From Pseudoxanthomonas sp. SL93 (lineage in GTDB: Bacteria > Pseudomonadota > Gammaproteobacteria > Xanthomonadales > Xanthomonadaceae): DNA of 64,000 nt. A model generated the notes under the pieces. It saw only the letters and a program-made list of their open reading frames with translations, was not told where the DNA came from and did no database searches. The DNA lies in the NCBI RefSeq assembly GCF_026625825.1, contig NZ_CP113065.1, positions 372,001-436,000 of the forward strand. Reading direction: 5' to 3'. The translations under genes and the position numbers were made by a program. The first letter of the stretch is position 1. The number at the start of each line of letters is the position of its first letter. Below, in pieces: positions 14,927-24,094 of the stretch.

Positions 14927-15421
14927 ATGCAGCAGATCCTTCTTCCCGACAGCGACGCGACCGATGCATTGGGGCGTGCGCTTGCGCTCACGCGCGTGTC
15001 GCCCGCGGTCGTGCACCTGCGCGGCGATCTGGGCGCGGGCAAGTCCACGCTCGCGCGTGCGTTGCTCCGTGCATTGGGCGTGCAGGGCGCGATCCGCAGC
15101 CCGACCTACACGCTGGTGGAACGCTATCCGTTGGAAGACGGTGAGGCCTGGCATCTGGATCTCTACCGCATCGGCGATGCGGGTGAACTCGAATTCCTCG
15201 GCCTGGATGAAGGCACGGCGGTGCTCTGGCTGGTCGAATGGCCGGAGCGGGGCGGGTCCAGCCTGCCGAAAGCCGACCTCGTGATCGGACTTTCAGTGGA
15301 AGGCCTCAGCCGCCAGGCCCGGCTGGACGCCCTCTCGGGCAATGGCGAGGCCTGGCTGTCGCGACTGTCCGGATACCCCCATTTGACCCAGTTGCCAGCA
15401 TCACCTGTCCAATCCAGTTAG
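14927..15421 (+). CDS. tsaE: tRNA threonylcarbamoyladenosine biosynthesis ATPase TsaE
   Basis: 164-residue P-loop ATPase needed with TsaB, TsaC and TsaD to make t6A37 in ANN-decoding tRNAs. The Walker A motif is GDLGAGKSTLAR, followed by SPTYTLVERYP, HLDLYRIGD and the Walker-B-like WLVEWPERG. The C-terminal 15 residues (YPHLTQLPASPVQSS) are poorly conserved. It lies between nnr and amiC as in enterobacteria. A -10 element directly before the ATG suggests its own, possibly leaderless, transcript. Confidence 0.95.
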   Translation: MQQILLPDSDATDALGRALALTRVSPAVVHLRGDLGAGKSTLARALLRALGVQGAIRSPTYTLVERYPLEDGEAWHLDLYRIGDAGELEFLGLDEGTAVLWLVEWPERGGSSLPKADLVIGLSVEGLSRQARLDALSGNGEAWLSRLSGYPHLTQLPASPVQSS

Positions 15422-15496
15422 GAACATCGGGCAGGTTGCGGATTATTAAGGGAAAAGTGGTTGCATTCCCAAGGTGATAGTGCTTGAATCCGCGGC

Positions 15497-17086
15497 ATGA
15501 GCCTGGGGAACCTCACCACTGCCATGTTCCGTTTTGCCCTGACGGGCATTCTGGCGTGCGCAGCCGGGGCCGCGTTGGCGGGTGAAGTGACCACGGTCAG
15601 CCTCAACCAGGGGGCTACCGGTACCCGAGCGGAAATCCAGTTGGCGGGCAGCGGCCAGTACAGGACCCTGACACTGGCAGGCCCGGACCGCCTGGTGGTG
15701 GACCTGCCGGCGTCGCGTGCCAAGGCCGGGCTGCGCCTGCCGGGCGCGGCCGGCATCGTGCGTTCGGTGCGCACCGGCCAGCCCGATGCCAACACCCTGC
15801 GCATCGTCTTCGATCTGGCGGCGCCGGTCGCGGCACTGAAACCCCGCATGGAGCAGGTGGAAGGCGGCGCGCGCCTGGTCATCGAATGGCCCGGGGATGG
15901 CCCCGCAAGCACGCCGGCTTCGACCGTGGCGGTCACCACGCCCGCGGGCACGACCGGCACTGCGGCGGCTTCCGTGCCGTCCACGTCGCCCACGTCGCCC
16001 GCGCCGAATGTGCAGAACGATGCCGCCCGTGCGACCGCCCTGCTGACCGCCAAGGTCGTGCAGGCCGGGACAGCGCCTGCGCCGTCGCCCCCGGCTGTCG
16101 TGGCCACGCCCGTTTCCCCGCCCACCACTGCGGTTTCACCGCAGGCGATCCTCAACGGACAGGCCGCGACCACTGCCGTCGCGACCATGCCCGCTGCAGG
16201 CTCACCCGGTTCGGCGGCCGCCAACCTCCCGTCCGCGACGACGGCGCCGGCGGCGGACGTGCCGGCGGTTACCGCCGCGCCGGCTCCCACGGTGTCGCCC
16301 GGGGTCGCCTCGCTCGCCGGCACGCGCCCGCTGGTGATCGCGATCGATCCGGGCCATGGTGGGCAGGATCCCGGTGCCATCGGCCCGACGGGGCGCTATG
16401 AGAAGCATGCCGTGCTGGCGATCTCCAAGGAGCTCGCCCGCCAGATCAATGCCACGCCGGGGATGCGCGCCTATCTGGTGCGCGACAACGACGTGTATGT
16501 GGAACGCCCGCAGCGTGCGCGCAAGGCGCGGACGGCGAAGGCCGACATGTTCGTGTCCATCCACGCCGATGCGGCCGAGAACCGCAGTGCCTGGGGTTCG
16601 TCCGTCTACGTGCTGTCGCTGCGCGGCGCATCGTCGCAGCACGCGCGCTGGCTGGCGGACAAGGAAAACGCCTCCGACCTGGTCGGCGGCGTGCGGCTGA
16701 CCAAGGACACACTGTCCAACGTGCTGCTGGACCTGGCGCAGAGCGGCCACATGAAGGCCTCGCAGGATGCGGCCGGCCACGTGCTCGACGGACTCAAGCA
16801 ACTGGGCAAGACCCACAAGCCGCAGATCGAGTTCGCCAACTTCGAAGTACTGCGCAACTCCGACATGCCGGCCATGCTGGTGGAAACGGGTTTCATCTCC
16901 AATCCCGACGAAGAAAAGCGCCTGTTCGATCCCGGCCACCAGCGCAAGGTCGCCGCTGCCGTGCTGAGCGGCATCCAGTCGTATTTCACCCGCCAGCCAC
17001 CGCCGGGCACGCTGTTCGCGGCCCGCGCGCAGGCGGCCGCGGAAGCCCGTGCGGCCGCCTCCGGCGGCTCCGCCGGCGCGCCCTGA
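15497..17086 (+). CDS. amiC: N-acetylmuramoyl-L-alanine amidase with AMIN domain (AmiC-like)
   Basis: 529-residue periplasmic zinc amidase that cleaves septal peptidoglycan for daughter-cell separation. Order: signal peptide (to about residue 28, ALA|GE), AMIN septum-targeting domain (~30-135), a Pro/Ala/Thr-rich linker (~135-275), and the Amidase_3 catalytic domain (~276-505) with zinc ligands in IDPGHGGQDPGAIG, the Glu in GRYEKHAVL, FVSIHADAAENRSAWG, and the catalytic VETGFISNPDEEKRL. A low-complexity Ala-rich tail ends the protein. The start could also be ATG 15524, which keeps the signal peptide. Activity normally requires an EnvC/NlpD-type activator encoded elsewhere. Confidence 0.94.
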   Translation: MSLGNLTTAMFRFALTGILACAAGAALAGEVTTVSLNQGATGTRAEIQLAGSGQYRTLTLAGPDRLVVDLPASRAKAGLRLPGAAGIVRSVRTGQPDANTLRIVFDLAAPVAALKPRMEQVEGGARLVIEWPGDGPASTPASTVAVTTPAGTTGTAAASVPSTSPTSPAPNVQNDAARATALLTAKVVQAGTAPAPSPPAVVATPVSPPTTAVSPQAILNGQAATTAVATMPAAGSPGSAAANLPSATTAPAADVPAVTAAPAPTVSPGVASLAGTRPLVIAIDPGHGGQDPGAIGPTGRYEKHAVLAISKELARQINATPGMRAYLVRDNDVYVERPQRARKARTAKADMFVSIHADAAENRSAWGSSVYVLSLRGASSQHARWLADKENASDLVGGVRLTKDTLSNVLLDLAQSGHMKASQDAAGHVLDGLKQLGKTHKPQIEFANFEVLRNSDMPAMLVETGFISNPDEEKRLFDPGHQRKVAAAVLSGIQSYFTRQPPPGTLFAARAQAAAEARAAASGGSAGAP

Positions 17087-17100
17087 TCCGCCCGCTCGGC

Positions 17101-17106
17101 TATCAT
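17101..17106 (+). promoter_or_regulatory. Possible -10 element upstream of mutL
   Basis: TATCAT, five of six consensus bases, lies 42 bases before the mutL GTG in the 62-base gap after amiC. The matching -35 region is GC-rich. Confidence 0.35.
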
Positions 17107-17148
17107 CACGGCTGATTCCCAGAGACGGCGCACCTGCGCCGCCCGAAC

Positions 17149-18957
17149 GTGCCGATCCGCCAGCTGCCTGACACCCTCATCAACCAGATCGCCGCGGGCG
17201 AAGTCGTCGAACGTCCTGCGTCCGTCGTCAAGGAACTGGTGGAAAACGCGCTGGATGCCGGTGCACGCCGCATCGACATCGATCTCGAGGAAGGCGGTGT
17301 GCGGCTGATCCGCATCCGCGACGACGGCAGCGGCATCGCACCGGACGAGTTGCCGCTGGCGGTGTCGCGCCACGCCACCAGCAAGATCGCATCGCTGGAT
17401 GACCTGGAAGCCGTGACCACGCTGGGCTTCCGCGGCGAAGCCCTGCCTTCCATCGCCTCGGTCAGCCGTTTCTCGCTGACGTCGCGTCGTGCCGACGACG
17501 AGCATGGCACCTCCCTGCAGGTCGAAGGCGGCAGGGTGGGCAATGCCGTGCCGAAGCCGCATGCCATCGGCACCACCGTGGAGGTGCGCGAGCTGTTCTA
17601 CAACGTGCCGGCGCGGCGCAAGTTCCTGCGTGCGGAACGCACCGAGATGGGCCACATCGAGGAATGGCTGCGCTCGCTCGCGCTCGCGCGCCCGGACATC
17701 GAGCTGCGCGTCTCGCACAACGGACGCCCGTCGCGCCGCTACAAGGCGGACGAACTGGAATCGCTGGCGCGCCTGAACGAAACCCTCGGCGAGGACTTCG
17801 CCCGCAGTGCATTGCGCGTGGACCACGCCGCGGCCGGCCTGCGACTGCACGGCTGGATCGCGCAGCCCAGCTATTCGCGTGCCAGCGCGGACCAGCAGTA
17901 CGTCTATGTCAATGGCCGTTCCGTGCGTGACCGCAACATCGCGCATGGCGTGAAGATGGCCTACCAGGATGTCCTGTTCCATGGCCGCCAGCCTGCCTAT
18001 GTGCTGTTCCTGGAGATCGATCCCACGCGCGTGGACGTCAACGTGCACCCGGCCAAGCACGAAGTGCGTTTCCGCGACACGCGGCTGGTGCACGACTTCG
18101 TCTATCGCACGCTGCACGAGGCCTTGGCGGAAACACGCGCGGGCGTGGCTGCGCAGGAGAGTGCGTCGCCTTTCGCATCGCCATCCGGTCCTGCCGTGCC
18201 TTCCGCATGGATGCCCACGCAGCAGTCACCCCTCGGCTTGAGCGTGGCGGAAGCGCCGGCGGCCTACGCGGCGCTGTATGCCGCCCCGCCTGCGTCGGGC
18301 TCGTTTACTGCGAGCGACGCCCTGTATCCGGCGCCCGTGCCCACGCCGCTGCCGGCGCACGACCCCGACGGCATCCCGCCGCTCGGTTTCGCCATTGCCC
18401 AGCTGCATGGCATCTACATCCTGGCGGAGAACGCCGACGGCCTGATCGTGGTCGACATGCACGCGGCGCACGAACGCATCGGTTACGAAAAGCTCAAGTC
18501 CGCGCATGACGGCATGGGCCTGCGTTCGCAGCCGCTGCTGGTGCCGCTGGCGCTGGCGGTCGCCGAGCGCGAGGCCGAAGTGGCCGAACGCGAAGCCGAC
18601 ACGCTGGCGGCCTTGGGTTTCGACGTGACCCGCAACGGTCCGCAATCCCTGACCGTGCGCAGCGTACCGGCGTTGCTCTCGGGCGCGGAGCCCGAGGCCC
18701 TGCTGCGCGATGTGCTGGCCGACCTGCGCGAGCATGGCCAGACGCGTCGCGTGGCGGCCGCCCGCGATGAACTGCTGTCCACGATGGCCTGCCACGGTGC
18801 GGTGCGCGCCAACCGCCGCCTTACCGTGCCGGAGATGAATGCGCTGCTGCGCGAGATGGAAATCACCGAGCGCTCGGGCCAGTGCAACCATGGCCGCCCA
18901 ACCTGGGCGCGCTTTTCATTGAACGAGATCGACCGCTGGTTCCTGCGAGGACGTTGA
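17149..18957 (+). CDS. mutL: DNA mismatch repair protein MutL (endonuclease type)
   Basis: 602-residue mismatch repair ATPase starting at GTG, giving the standard N-terminus [19 protein letters not shown]. The GHKL ATPase motifs are intact ([42 protein letters not shown]), followed by the transducer domain with [16 protein letters not shown] and [14 protein letters not shown]. The C-terminal domain has [12 protein letters not shown] near residue 435, matching the D-x-H-A-x2-E-x4-E metal motif of MutL endonucleases, and QCNHGRPT near the end. This suits organisms without MutH. The next gene starts one base after the stop. Confidence 0.97.
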   Translation: MPIRQLPDTLINQIAAGEVVERPASVVKELVENALDAGARRIDIDLEEGGVRLIRIRDDGSGIAPDELPLAVSRHATSKIASLDDLEAVTTLGFRGEALPSIASVSRFSLTSRRADDEHGTSLQVEGGRVGNAVPKPHAIGTTVEVRELFYNVPARRKFLRAERTEMGHIEEWLRSLALARPDIELRVSHNGRPSRRYKADELESLARLNETLGEDFARSALRVDHAAAGLRLHGWIAQPSYSRASADQQYVYVNGRSVRDRNIAHGVKMAYQDVLFHGRQPAYVLFLEIDPTRVDVNVHPAKHEVRFRDTRLVHDFVYRTLHEALAETRAGVAAQESASPFASPSGPAVPSAWMPTQQSPLGLSVAEAPAAYAALYAAPPASGSFTASDALYPAPVPTPLPAHDPDGIPPLGFAIAQLHGIYILAENADGLIVVDMHAAHERIGYEKLKSAHDGMGLRSQPLLVPLALAVAEREAEVAEREADTLAALGFDVTRNGPQSLTVRSVPALLSGAEPEALLRDVLADLREHGQTRRVAAARDELLSTMACHGAVRANRRLTVPEMNALLREMEITERSGQCNHGRPTWARFSLNEIDRWFLRGR

Positions 18958-18958
18958 C

Positions 18959-19897
18959 ATGGGGATGAAGACTGCGTGGCTGGGGATGGCCATGCTGATG
19001 GCCGCGCTGGCGGGTTGCCAGCAGGCAGGTGAAGACGACAACCGCACCGGCAAGGTGATGGATGCGCGTTTTCTCGCCGACAACGCGACCTGGCGCGAAC
19101 AGCGCAAGCTCGAGCTGGTGGCGCCCGACGGCTGGACCAGCCTGGTGGGCCTGCACTGGATCGAACTGAAATCGCATTTCATCGGCAATGGCCCATCCAG
19201 CGGCATCAAGCTGCTAGTGGGTCCGCCGAAGCTGGGCATGGTGGCGCAACGGGACGGGCGCATCTTCTTCACGCCTGAGAGTGGCGTGGCAGTGACCCTG
19301 AATGGCGAACCCGTCACCGGCCGCGTTGAACTGCAGAGCGACCGCGACGCCAGCCCCGGCGTGATCGGCTTCGATGAAGGCAAGGGTGCGTTGTCGCTGA
19401 TCGAGCGTGGCGGACGCCATGCGCTGCGCGTCAAGCATGCCGATGCGGAGTCGCGCATCAAATTCGTCGGACTGGACTACTGGCCGGCAGATGAGAACTG
19501 GCGCATCGAAGGACGTTTCATTCCACACCCGCCCGGCAAGACACTCACCATCATCGACGTGATCGGCGTGGCCACCGAGTCGCCCAATCCCGGTGCGGTC
19601 GAGTTCGAGCGTGACGGCAAGCCGTACCGGCTGGAAGCGTTGGGCCAGGCAGGGGGGCCGCTGTTCTTCGTGCTGGCCGACCGCACCAGCGGCCATGGCA
19701 GCTATCCGGCGGGCCGTTTCCTGGACGCCGCCGCGCCGGTGAACGGCAAGGTGGTGCTGGACTTTAACCGCGCCTACAACCCGCCCTGCGTGTTCACGCC
19801 ATACGCCACGTGCCCGTTGCCGCCGGCCGAGAACCGCCTGGACCTGCGGGTGGACGCCGGTGAAAAAACCTACGCCAAGCCCATCAAGGTATTGTGA
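18959..19897 (+). CDS. DUF1684 domain lipoprotein
   Basis: 312-residue protein of the DUF1684 family, biochemical role unknown. A lipoprotein signal ends LAGC with Cys20, so it is probably membrane-anchored. The conserved C-terminal block DFNRAYNPPCVFTPYATCPL followed by PPAENRLDLRVDAGEK is diagnostic of the family; it carries two Cys residues and a substrate-pocket-like Asn/Arg/Tyr cluster. An earlier block, WREQRKLELVAPDGWTSLVG, is also typical. It begins one base after the mutL stop with GAGG upstream, so it is likely translated from the mutL transcript. An in-frame ATG at 18965 is an alternative start. Confidence 0.85.
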   Translation: MGMKTAWLGMAMLMAALAGCQQAGEDDNRTGKVMDARFLADNATWREQRKLELVAPDGWTSLVGLHWIELKSHFIGNGPSSGIKLLVGPPKLGMVAQRDGRIFFTPESGVAVTLNGEPVTGRVELQSDRDASPGVIGFDEGKGALSLIERGGRHALRVKHADAESRIKFVGLDYWPADENWRIEGRFIPHPPGKTLTIIDVIGVATESPNPGAVEFERDGKPYRLEALGQAGGPLFFVLADRTSGHGSYPAGRFLDAAAPVNGKVVLDFNRAYNPPCVFTPYATCPLPPAENRLDLRVDAGEKTYAKPIKVL

Positions 19898-19911
19898 CCA
19901 TGGAGAGGACG

Positions 19912-20847
19912 ATGAACCTGCGCAACCCGTTCAAGCCCGTCCTGCTTGGCTGCCTGCTGGCCACGGCCGCCACCGCCACGGCAGACACCGCCAAGCCGGC
20001 CGAGATTCCGGTGCCGCTGCTGTGGAAGGTATCGGACGCCGACAACGCCGTGTACCTGTTGGGCTCGTTCCATCTGCTCAAGCCCAGCGACTATCCCTTG
20101 TCGAAGGATGTCGACGCCGCGTTCGCCGATGCCGAGCGGGTGATGTTCGAAGTCTCGCCTGAGGAAATGCAATCGCCTGCCATGCCCCAGCTGATGATGC
20201 AGGCCGCATTGCGCACCGATGGCAAGACCTTGCAGCAGGATCTGGATGCCGCCACCTGGACACGCCTGCAGGCGTGGGCCGACAGGAACGGCCTGCCGCT
20301 GGCGAGTTTCGCGATGTTCGAGCCCTGGTTCATGGGCATGACCATCAGCATCATGGAAATGACCAAGCAGGGGCTCGACCCGAAACTGGGGCTGGACAAC
20401 CACTTCATGGAAAAGGCGCGGGCCGCCGGCAAGCCCACCGCCGGACTGGAGCGTGCGCAGGACCAGATCGGCGTGCTGGATGGCATGGATGCGGTCGAGC
20501 AACGCCAACTCATCGCGGAGTCGCTGGAACAGGCAGAGAAGGGTTCGCTGGAAACCGAGCGCCTTCACGAGTCGTGGCGTCGCGGTGACGCCGAGGGGCT
20601 GTGGAACGGCATGGCGGCCGACATGAAACGCGAGTATCCGCGTCTCTACCAGCGCATCAACGTGGACCGCAACGACGCCTGGGTGCCGAAGATCAGGCAG
20701 CGCCTGACCGAGCCGTCATCGGATGACACGCTGGTGGTGGTGGGCGCGCTGCATCTGCTCGGCAAGGATGGCGTGGTCGAGAAGCTGCGTGCGCAGGGCT
20801 ACACGGTCGAACGCGTGTGCTCGGCCTGCAAGGCGGGAGCCAGGTAA
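19912..20847 (+). CDS. TraB/GumN family protein, exported
   Basis: 311-residue protein of the TraB/GumN (Tiki-like) family, thought to be metal-dependent proteases or hydrolases with a GX2H motif. Here the marks are YLLGSFHLLKPSDYPL near the N-terminus, LDNHFMEKA with AGLERAQDQI mid-protein, and VVVGALHLLGKDGVVEKLRAQGY near the C-terminus. A signal peptide of about 25 residues (cleavage near ATA|DT) is predicted. The ATG at 19912 follows GGAGAGG, much better than the ATG at 19894. It sits 14 bases after the DUF1684 gene, probably in one operon. The physiological substrate is unknown. Confidence 0.87.
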   Translation: MNLRNPFKPVLLGCLLATAATATADTAKPAEIPVPLLWKVSDADNAVYLLGSFHLLKPSDYPLSKDVDAAFADAERVMFEVSPEEMQSPAMPQLMMQAALRTDGKTLQQDLDAATWTRLQAWADRNGLPLASFAMFEPWFMGMTISIMEMTKQGLDPKLGLDNHFMEKARAAGKPTAGLERAQDQIGVLDGMDAVEQRQLIAESLEQAEKGSLETERLHESWRRGDAEGLWNGMAADMKREYPRLYQRINVDRNDAWVPKIRQRLTEPSSDDTLVVVGALHLLGKDGVVEKLRAQGYTVERVCSACKAGAR

Positions 20848-20874
20848 GCGGGTGCGGCAGGCACTCCGCCTGCT

Positions 20875-21303
20875 CTAGGCGATGCCTGAGGGCTGCATGA
20901 CGATGCAGTCCACCGGGCATGCGGGCACGCACAATCCGCAGCCGGTGCACAGCGGGTCGATCACCACATGCATCTGCTTCGCGCCGCCGATGATCGCGTC
21001 CACCGGACAGGCCTGGATGCACTTGGTGCAGCCGATGCAGTCCGCCTCCACGATCATGGCGACTTCCGCCTGCCGGTGGACACCGCGGTTGCGGTCGTAG
21101 GGCAGGGCGGGTACGCCCAGCACGCGCGCAAGAGCCCGGGCGCCGGCGTCACCGCCTGGCGGGCAGTGGTCCACGCCAGCGTCGCCGCGCGCCATGGCCT
21201 GCGCATACGGCAGGCAGCCGTCGAAACCGCACTGTCCGCACTGCGTCTGCGGGAGGATGCGGTCGAGGCGCTCGACGAGGTCGGCGGTCATCGCCGTGGG
21301 CAT
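20875..21303 (-). CDS. RnfB/RsxB-like ferredoxin, soluble form
   Basis: 142-residue iron-sulfur protein related to the RnfB/RsxB subunit of the Rnf electron-transfer complex. The four-Cys cluster domain is CGQCGFDGC plus a downstream Cys in DHCPPGG, followed by two [4Fe-4S] ferredoxin motifs, CIGCTKCIQACPVDAI and CTGCGLCVPACPVDCI. The N-terminal membrane helix of RnfB is absent, and no other rnf/rsx gene is nearby, so it probably acts as a free electron carrier. The start may be ATG 21303 or, four codons later, 21291. It lies 11 bases downstream of metG, a placement common in Xanthomonadaceae. Confidence 0.85.
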   Translation of the reverse strand: MPTAMTADLVERLDRILPQTQCGQCGFDGCLPYAQAMARGDAGVDHCPPGGDAGARALARVLGVPALPYDRNRGVHRQAEVAMIVEADCIGCTKCIQACPVDAIIGGAKQMHVVIDPLCTGCGLCVPACPVDCIVMQPSGIA

Positions 21304-21314
21304 CGCTGCGTGCG

Positions 21315-23375
21315 TCAGCGCACCGGCATGCCGGCCTGGGCGCCGGAGTCCGCGTCAAGCAGCGCGAGCGCGCCGCCATCGAACCCCGCCGACAGGATCA
21401 TGCCTTCGCTGGTGCCGAAGCGCATCTTGCGCGGCGCGAGGTTGGCGATGAACACCACGTTGCGGCCGACTAGCTTTTCCGGTTCGGCGTAGCTGGCGCG
21501 GATGCCGGAGAAGATCTGTCGCTTCCCCAGTTCGCCCGCATCCAGTTCGAAGCGCAGCAGTTTGTCCGAACCCTCCACGAATTCGCACACCAGTACCTTG
21601 CCGATGCGAAGGTCGAGCTTGGCGAAGTCATCCATGCCGATGAAGGCGCTGTCGCCGGGGGTCTGCGCTTCGGCAGGCTTGGCGGCCACGGCCTTGCTGG
21701 CGGGGGTCGCGGCAGGCGCGGCGGCGAGGGTGTCCTTGGAGGCTTCGGTCATGGCGTCGATCAGTTTCGGGTCGATACGGGTGAACAGCGGCGAGTACGC
21801 CTGGATCGTGTGCCCCTGCAGCGGCGCAGCGACATCGCGCCACATCACCACCGGCGCGCTGAGGAACGCGTCGGCCTCGGCACTGGTCCGGGGCAGCACG
21901 GGCTTGAGTGCGGCCGCGAGGATCCGGAACAGGTTCAGGCCCTGCGTGCAGACCGCCTGCAATTCGGCGTCGGCACCAGGCTGCTTGGCGATCACCCAGG
22001 GCTTTCTCTCGTCGATGTACTTGTTGGCTTCGTCCGCCAGCGCCATGGTCAGGCGCAGCGCGGCTGCGGCGTCGTTGCGCTCGTAGGCGTCCTGGATGGG
22101 TTGCAGCGCTTCGACGAAACGCTGGTACATGGCCGGATCGGGCAGGGCATCGGCCAGGCGGCCGTCGAAGCGCTTCTCGATGAAGCCGGCGCAACGGCTG
22201 GCCAGGTTGACGAACTTGCCGACCAGGTCCGCGTTCACGCGGGCGATGAAGTCGCCCAGGTTCAGGTCGAGATCGTCGACGCCGCCGGAGGATTTCGCGG
22301 CGTAATAGTAACGCAGCGCTTCCGGTTCCAGCCCCACGTCCAGGTACGTGCGCGCCATGATGAAGGTGCCACGCGACTTGGACATCTTGGCGCCATCGAC
22401 CGTCAGGTAGCCGTTGACATGCAGGCGGGTGGGTGCGCGCAGGCCCACGCCGTGCAGCACGGCGGGCCAGAACAGGCCGTGGAAGTTGACGATGTCCTTG
22501 CCGATGAAGTGGTGCAGTTCGGTATCGGTGCCGGCCCTCAGGTACGGATCGAAATCCACGCCCAGTCGCGCGCACAGCGTGCGGAAGCTGCTCAGGTAGC
22601 CGATGGGCGCGTCCAGCCAGACATAGAAATACTTGCCGGGCGCCCCGGGGATCTCGAAGCCGAAGTAGGGGGCGTCACGGGAAATGTCCCACGCACGCAG
22701 CCCGCCTTCCGCATCCAGCCACTCCATCAGTTTGGCCTTCACGCCCGGCAGCGCCACGTCACCGGCCAGCCATTCGCGCAGGAACGACTCGAAGCGTCCG
22801 ACTTCGAAGAAGTAGTGCTCCGAATCGCGGACCTCCGGTGTGGCGCCGGACAGCACCGACTTCGGTTCTTTCAGTTCGGTGGGCGCGTAGGTGGCGCCGC
22901 AGACTTCGCAGTTGTCGCCGTACTGGTCGGCGGATCCGCAGTTGGGGCAGATGCCCTTGATGTAACGGTCCGGCAGGAACATGCCCTTGGCCGGGTCGTA
23001 GAACTGCGACACGCTGCGCCGCGCGATGTGGCCACCTGCGTCCAGCCGCGCATAGAACTCTTCGGTCAGTTCGCGGTTGGCGACCGAGTTGGTGGAGTCG
23101 TAGTGGTCGAACGCCACGCCGAAGGCGGCGAAGTCGCGCTCGTGGCTGGCCTGGATGTTGGCGATGAAGTCCTCGGGCGTCACGCCGGCCTTCTCGGCCG
23201 CCAGCATGATCGGCGTGCCATGGGTGTCGTCGGCACAGACGAAGAACACCGTATCGCCCCGCATCCGCCGCGCCCGCACCCAGATGTCGCCCTGGATGTA
23301 ACCGACCAGGTGACCGAGGTGGAGCGGCCCGTTGGCGTAGGGCAGGGCATTGGTGACGAGGGCGGTGCGGCTCAT
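21315..23375 (-). CDS. metG: Methionine--tRNA ligase
   Basis: 686-residue class I aminoacyl-tRNA synthetase charging tRNA-Met. The HIGH motif is HLGH (residues 19-22), KMSKS is intact in DGAKMSKSRGTF (about residue 331), and the zinc-knuckle Cys pairs are in ICPNCGSADQYGDNCEVCG. After the anticodon-binding domain, a linker rich in Ala/Pro leads to a C-terminal tRNA-binding (EMAP/Trbp111-like) domain (~580-686, with DFAKLDLRIGKVLVCEFVEG), as in dimeric long MetG enzymes. Length is normal. The soluble rnfB-like gene follows directly. Confidence 0.98.
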   Translation of the reverse strand: MSRTALVTNALPYANGPLHLGHLVGYIQGDIWVRARRMRGDTVFFVCADDTHGTPIMLAAEKAGVTPEDFIANIQASHERDFAAFGVAFDHYDSTNSVANRELTEEFYARLDAGGHIARRSVSQFYDPAKGMFLPDRYIKGICPNCGSADQYGDNCEVCGATYAPTELKEPKSVLSGATPEVRDSEHYFFEVGRFESFLREWLAGDVALPGVKAKLMEWLDAEGGLRAWDISRDAPYFGFEIPGAPGKYFYVWLDAPIGYLSSFRTLCARLGVDFDPYLRAGTDTELHHFIGKDIVNFHGLFWPAVLHGVGLRAPTRLHVNGYLTVDGAKMSKSRGTFIMARTYLDVGLEPEALRYYYAAKSSGGVDDLDLNLGDFIARVNADLVGKFVNLASRCAGFIEKRFDGRLADALPDPAMYQRFVEALQPIQDAYERNDAAAALRLTMALADEANKYIDERKPWVIAKQPGADAELQAVCTQGLNLFRILAAALKPVLPRTSAEADAFLSAPVVMWRDVAAPLQGHTIQAYSPLFTRIDPKLIDAMTEASKDTLAAAPAATPASKAVAAKPAEAQTPGDSAFIGMDDFAKLDLRIGKVLVCEFVEGSDKLLRFELDAGELGKRQIFSGIRASYAEPEKLVGRNVVFIANLAPRKMRFGTSEGMILSAGFDGGALALLDADSGAQAGMPVR

Positions 23376-23446
23376 GGCGGACTTCGTGCGGGGGGATGGC
23401 GATTATCGCATGGACCGTCCGGCGCCCCGCGGATCCCTGAAACGCA

Positions 23447-23471
23447 ACGGGCCCGGCGATGCCGGGCCCGT
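23447..23471 (-). terminator. Strong hairpin downstream of the DUF2147 gene
   Basis: ACGGGCCCGGC-ATC-GCCGGGCCCGT on the minus strand is an 11-pair GC-rich stem with a three-base loop, followed by TGCGTTT. The T-run is weak, so termination may be partial. It separates the DUF2147 gene from metG. Confidence 0.7.
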
Positions 23472-23494
23472 CGGATGATGCGCTGTGACGGGTA

Positions 23495-23932
23495 TTACTG
23501 GCGCAGCCACGTCTGCGACTTGCAGATGAAGGCGATGCAGCCGGACACCTCCAGCTTCTTGCCGCCCTCGATCAGTTCCATCTTCGACTTGTACACCTTG
23601 CCCTCGTCGGGCTTCAGGATGGTGCCGCCGCTCCACGCGTTGGCGCCGTCGGCCTTCATCCCGCGGATGATCTCCATGCCGGTGATGGGCTTGTTCTTGC
23701 GGTCGTCCTTGCACTTGTCGCAGAGCGGATTCGGCTTGCTGGGGTTCAGCAGCTCGATGATCCGTCCGGTCAGCGTGCCATTGGCGGCGCGGGTGATCTC
23801 GACGATGGACTTGGGCTTGCCCGTGTCGCTGTCGATGGTCTTCCAGCGACCCACCGCATCGGCGGCGGACGCCGACATCGACAGGATCATCAGCGGGGCG
23901 GCCAGGCAGGCAGCCATCAGTGTCTTGCGCAT
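23495..23932 (-). CDS. DUF2147 domain secreted protein
   Basis: 145-residue protein with a signal peptide (residues 1-23, SASA|AD) and a single DUF2147 domain: the opening VGRWKTIDSDTGKPKSIVEI, the middle Cys pair in NPLCDKCKDDRKNKPITGM, and the closing KMELIEGGKKLEVSGCI with a final Cys. The fold is a small beta-barrel resembling lipocalins; function is unknown. ATG 23932 is chosen because GGAGGGGA lies directly upstream; the frame extends to 24046 without a signal peptide at its start. A strong terminator-like hairpin follows. Confidence 0.88.
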   Translation of the reverse strand: MRKTLMAACLAAPLMILSMSASAADAVGRWKTIDSDTGKPKSIVEITRAANGTLTGRIIELLNPSKPNPLCDKCKDDRKNKPITGMEIIRGMKADGANAWSGGTILKPDEGKVYKSKMELIEGGKKLEVSGCIAFICKSQTWLRQ

Positions 23933-24044
23933 ATTCCCCTCCCAGGGACAGTGGTCCGGAACCCCCCGGCCAGACGCCGGCGGGACGGCCTCTTTATACC
24001 GCATCCGGTGGGGTATGGAAGAGAGGGCGGCTGAACGTTCAGGC

Positions 24045-24073
24045 AAAAAAAGACCCGGCGTTTCCGCCGGGTC
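24045..24073 (-). terminator. Rho-independent terminator of the TonB-dependent receptor gene
   Basis: On the minus strand GACCCGGCG-GAAA-CGCCGGGTC is a nine-pair stem with a GAAA tetraloop followed by seven T residues. It begins 22 bases after the receptor stop codon. Confidence 0.93.
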
Positions 24074-24094
24074 CCTTCTTTCCTATGCGACGGG

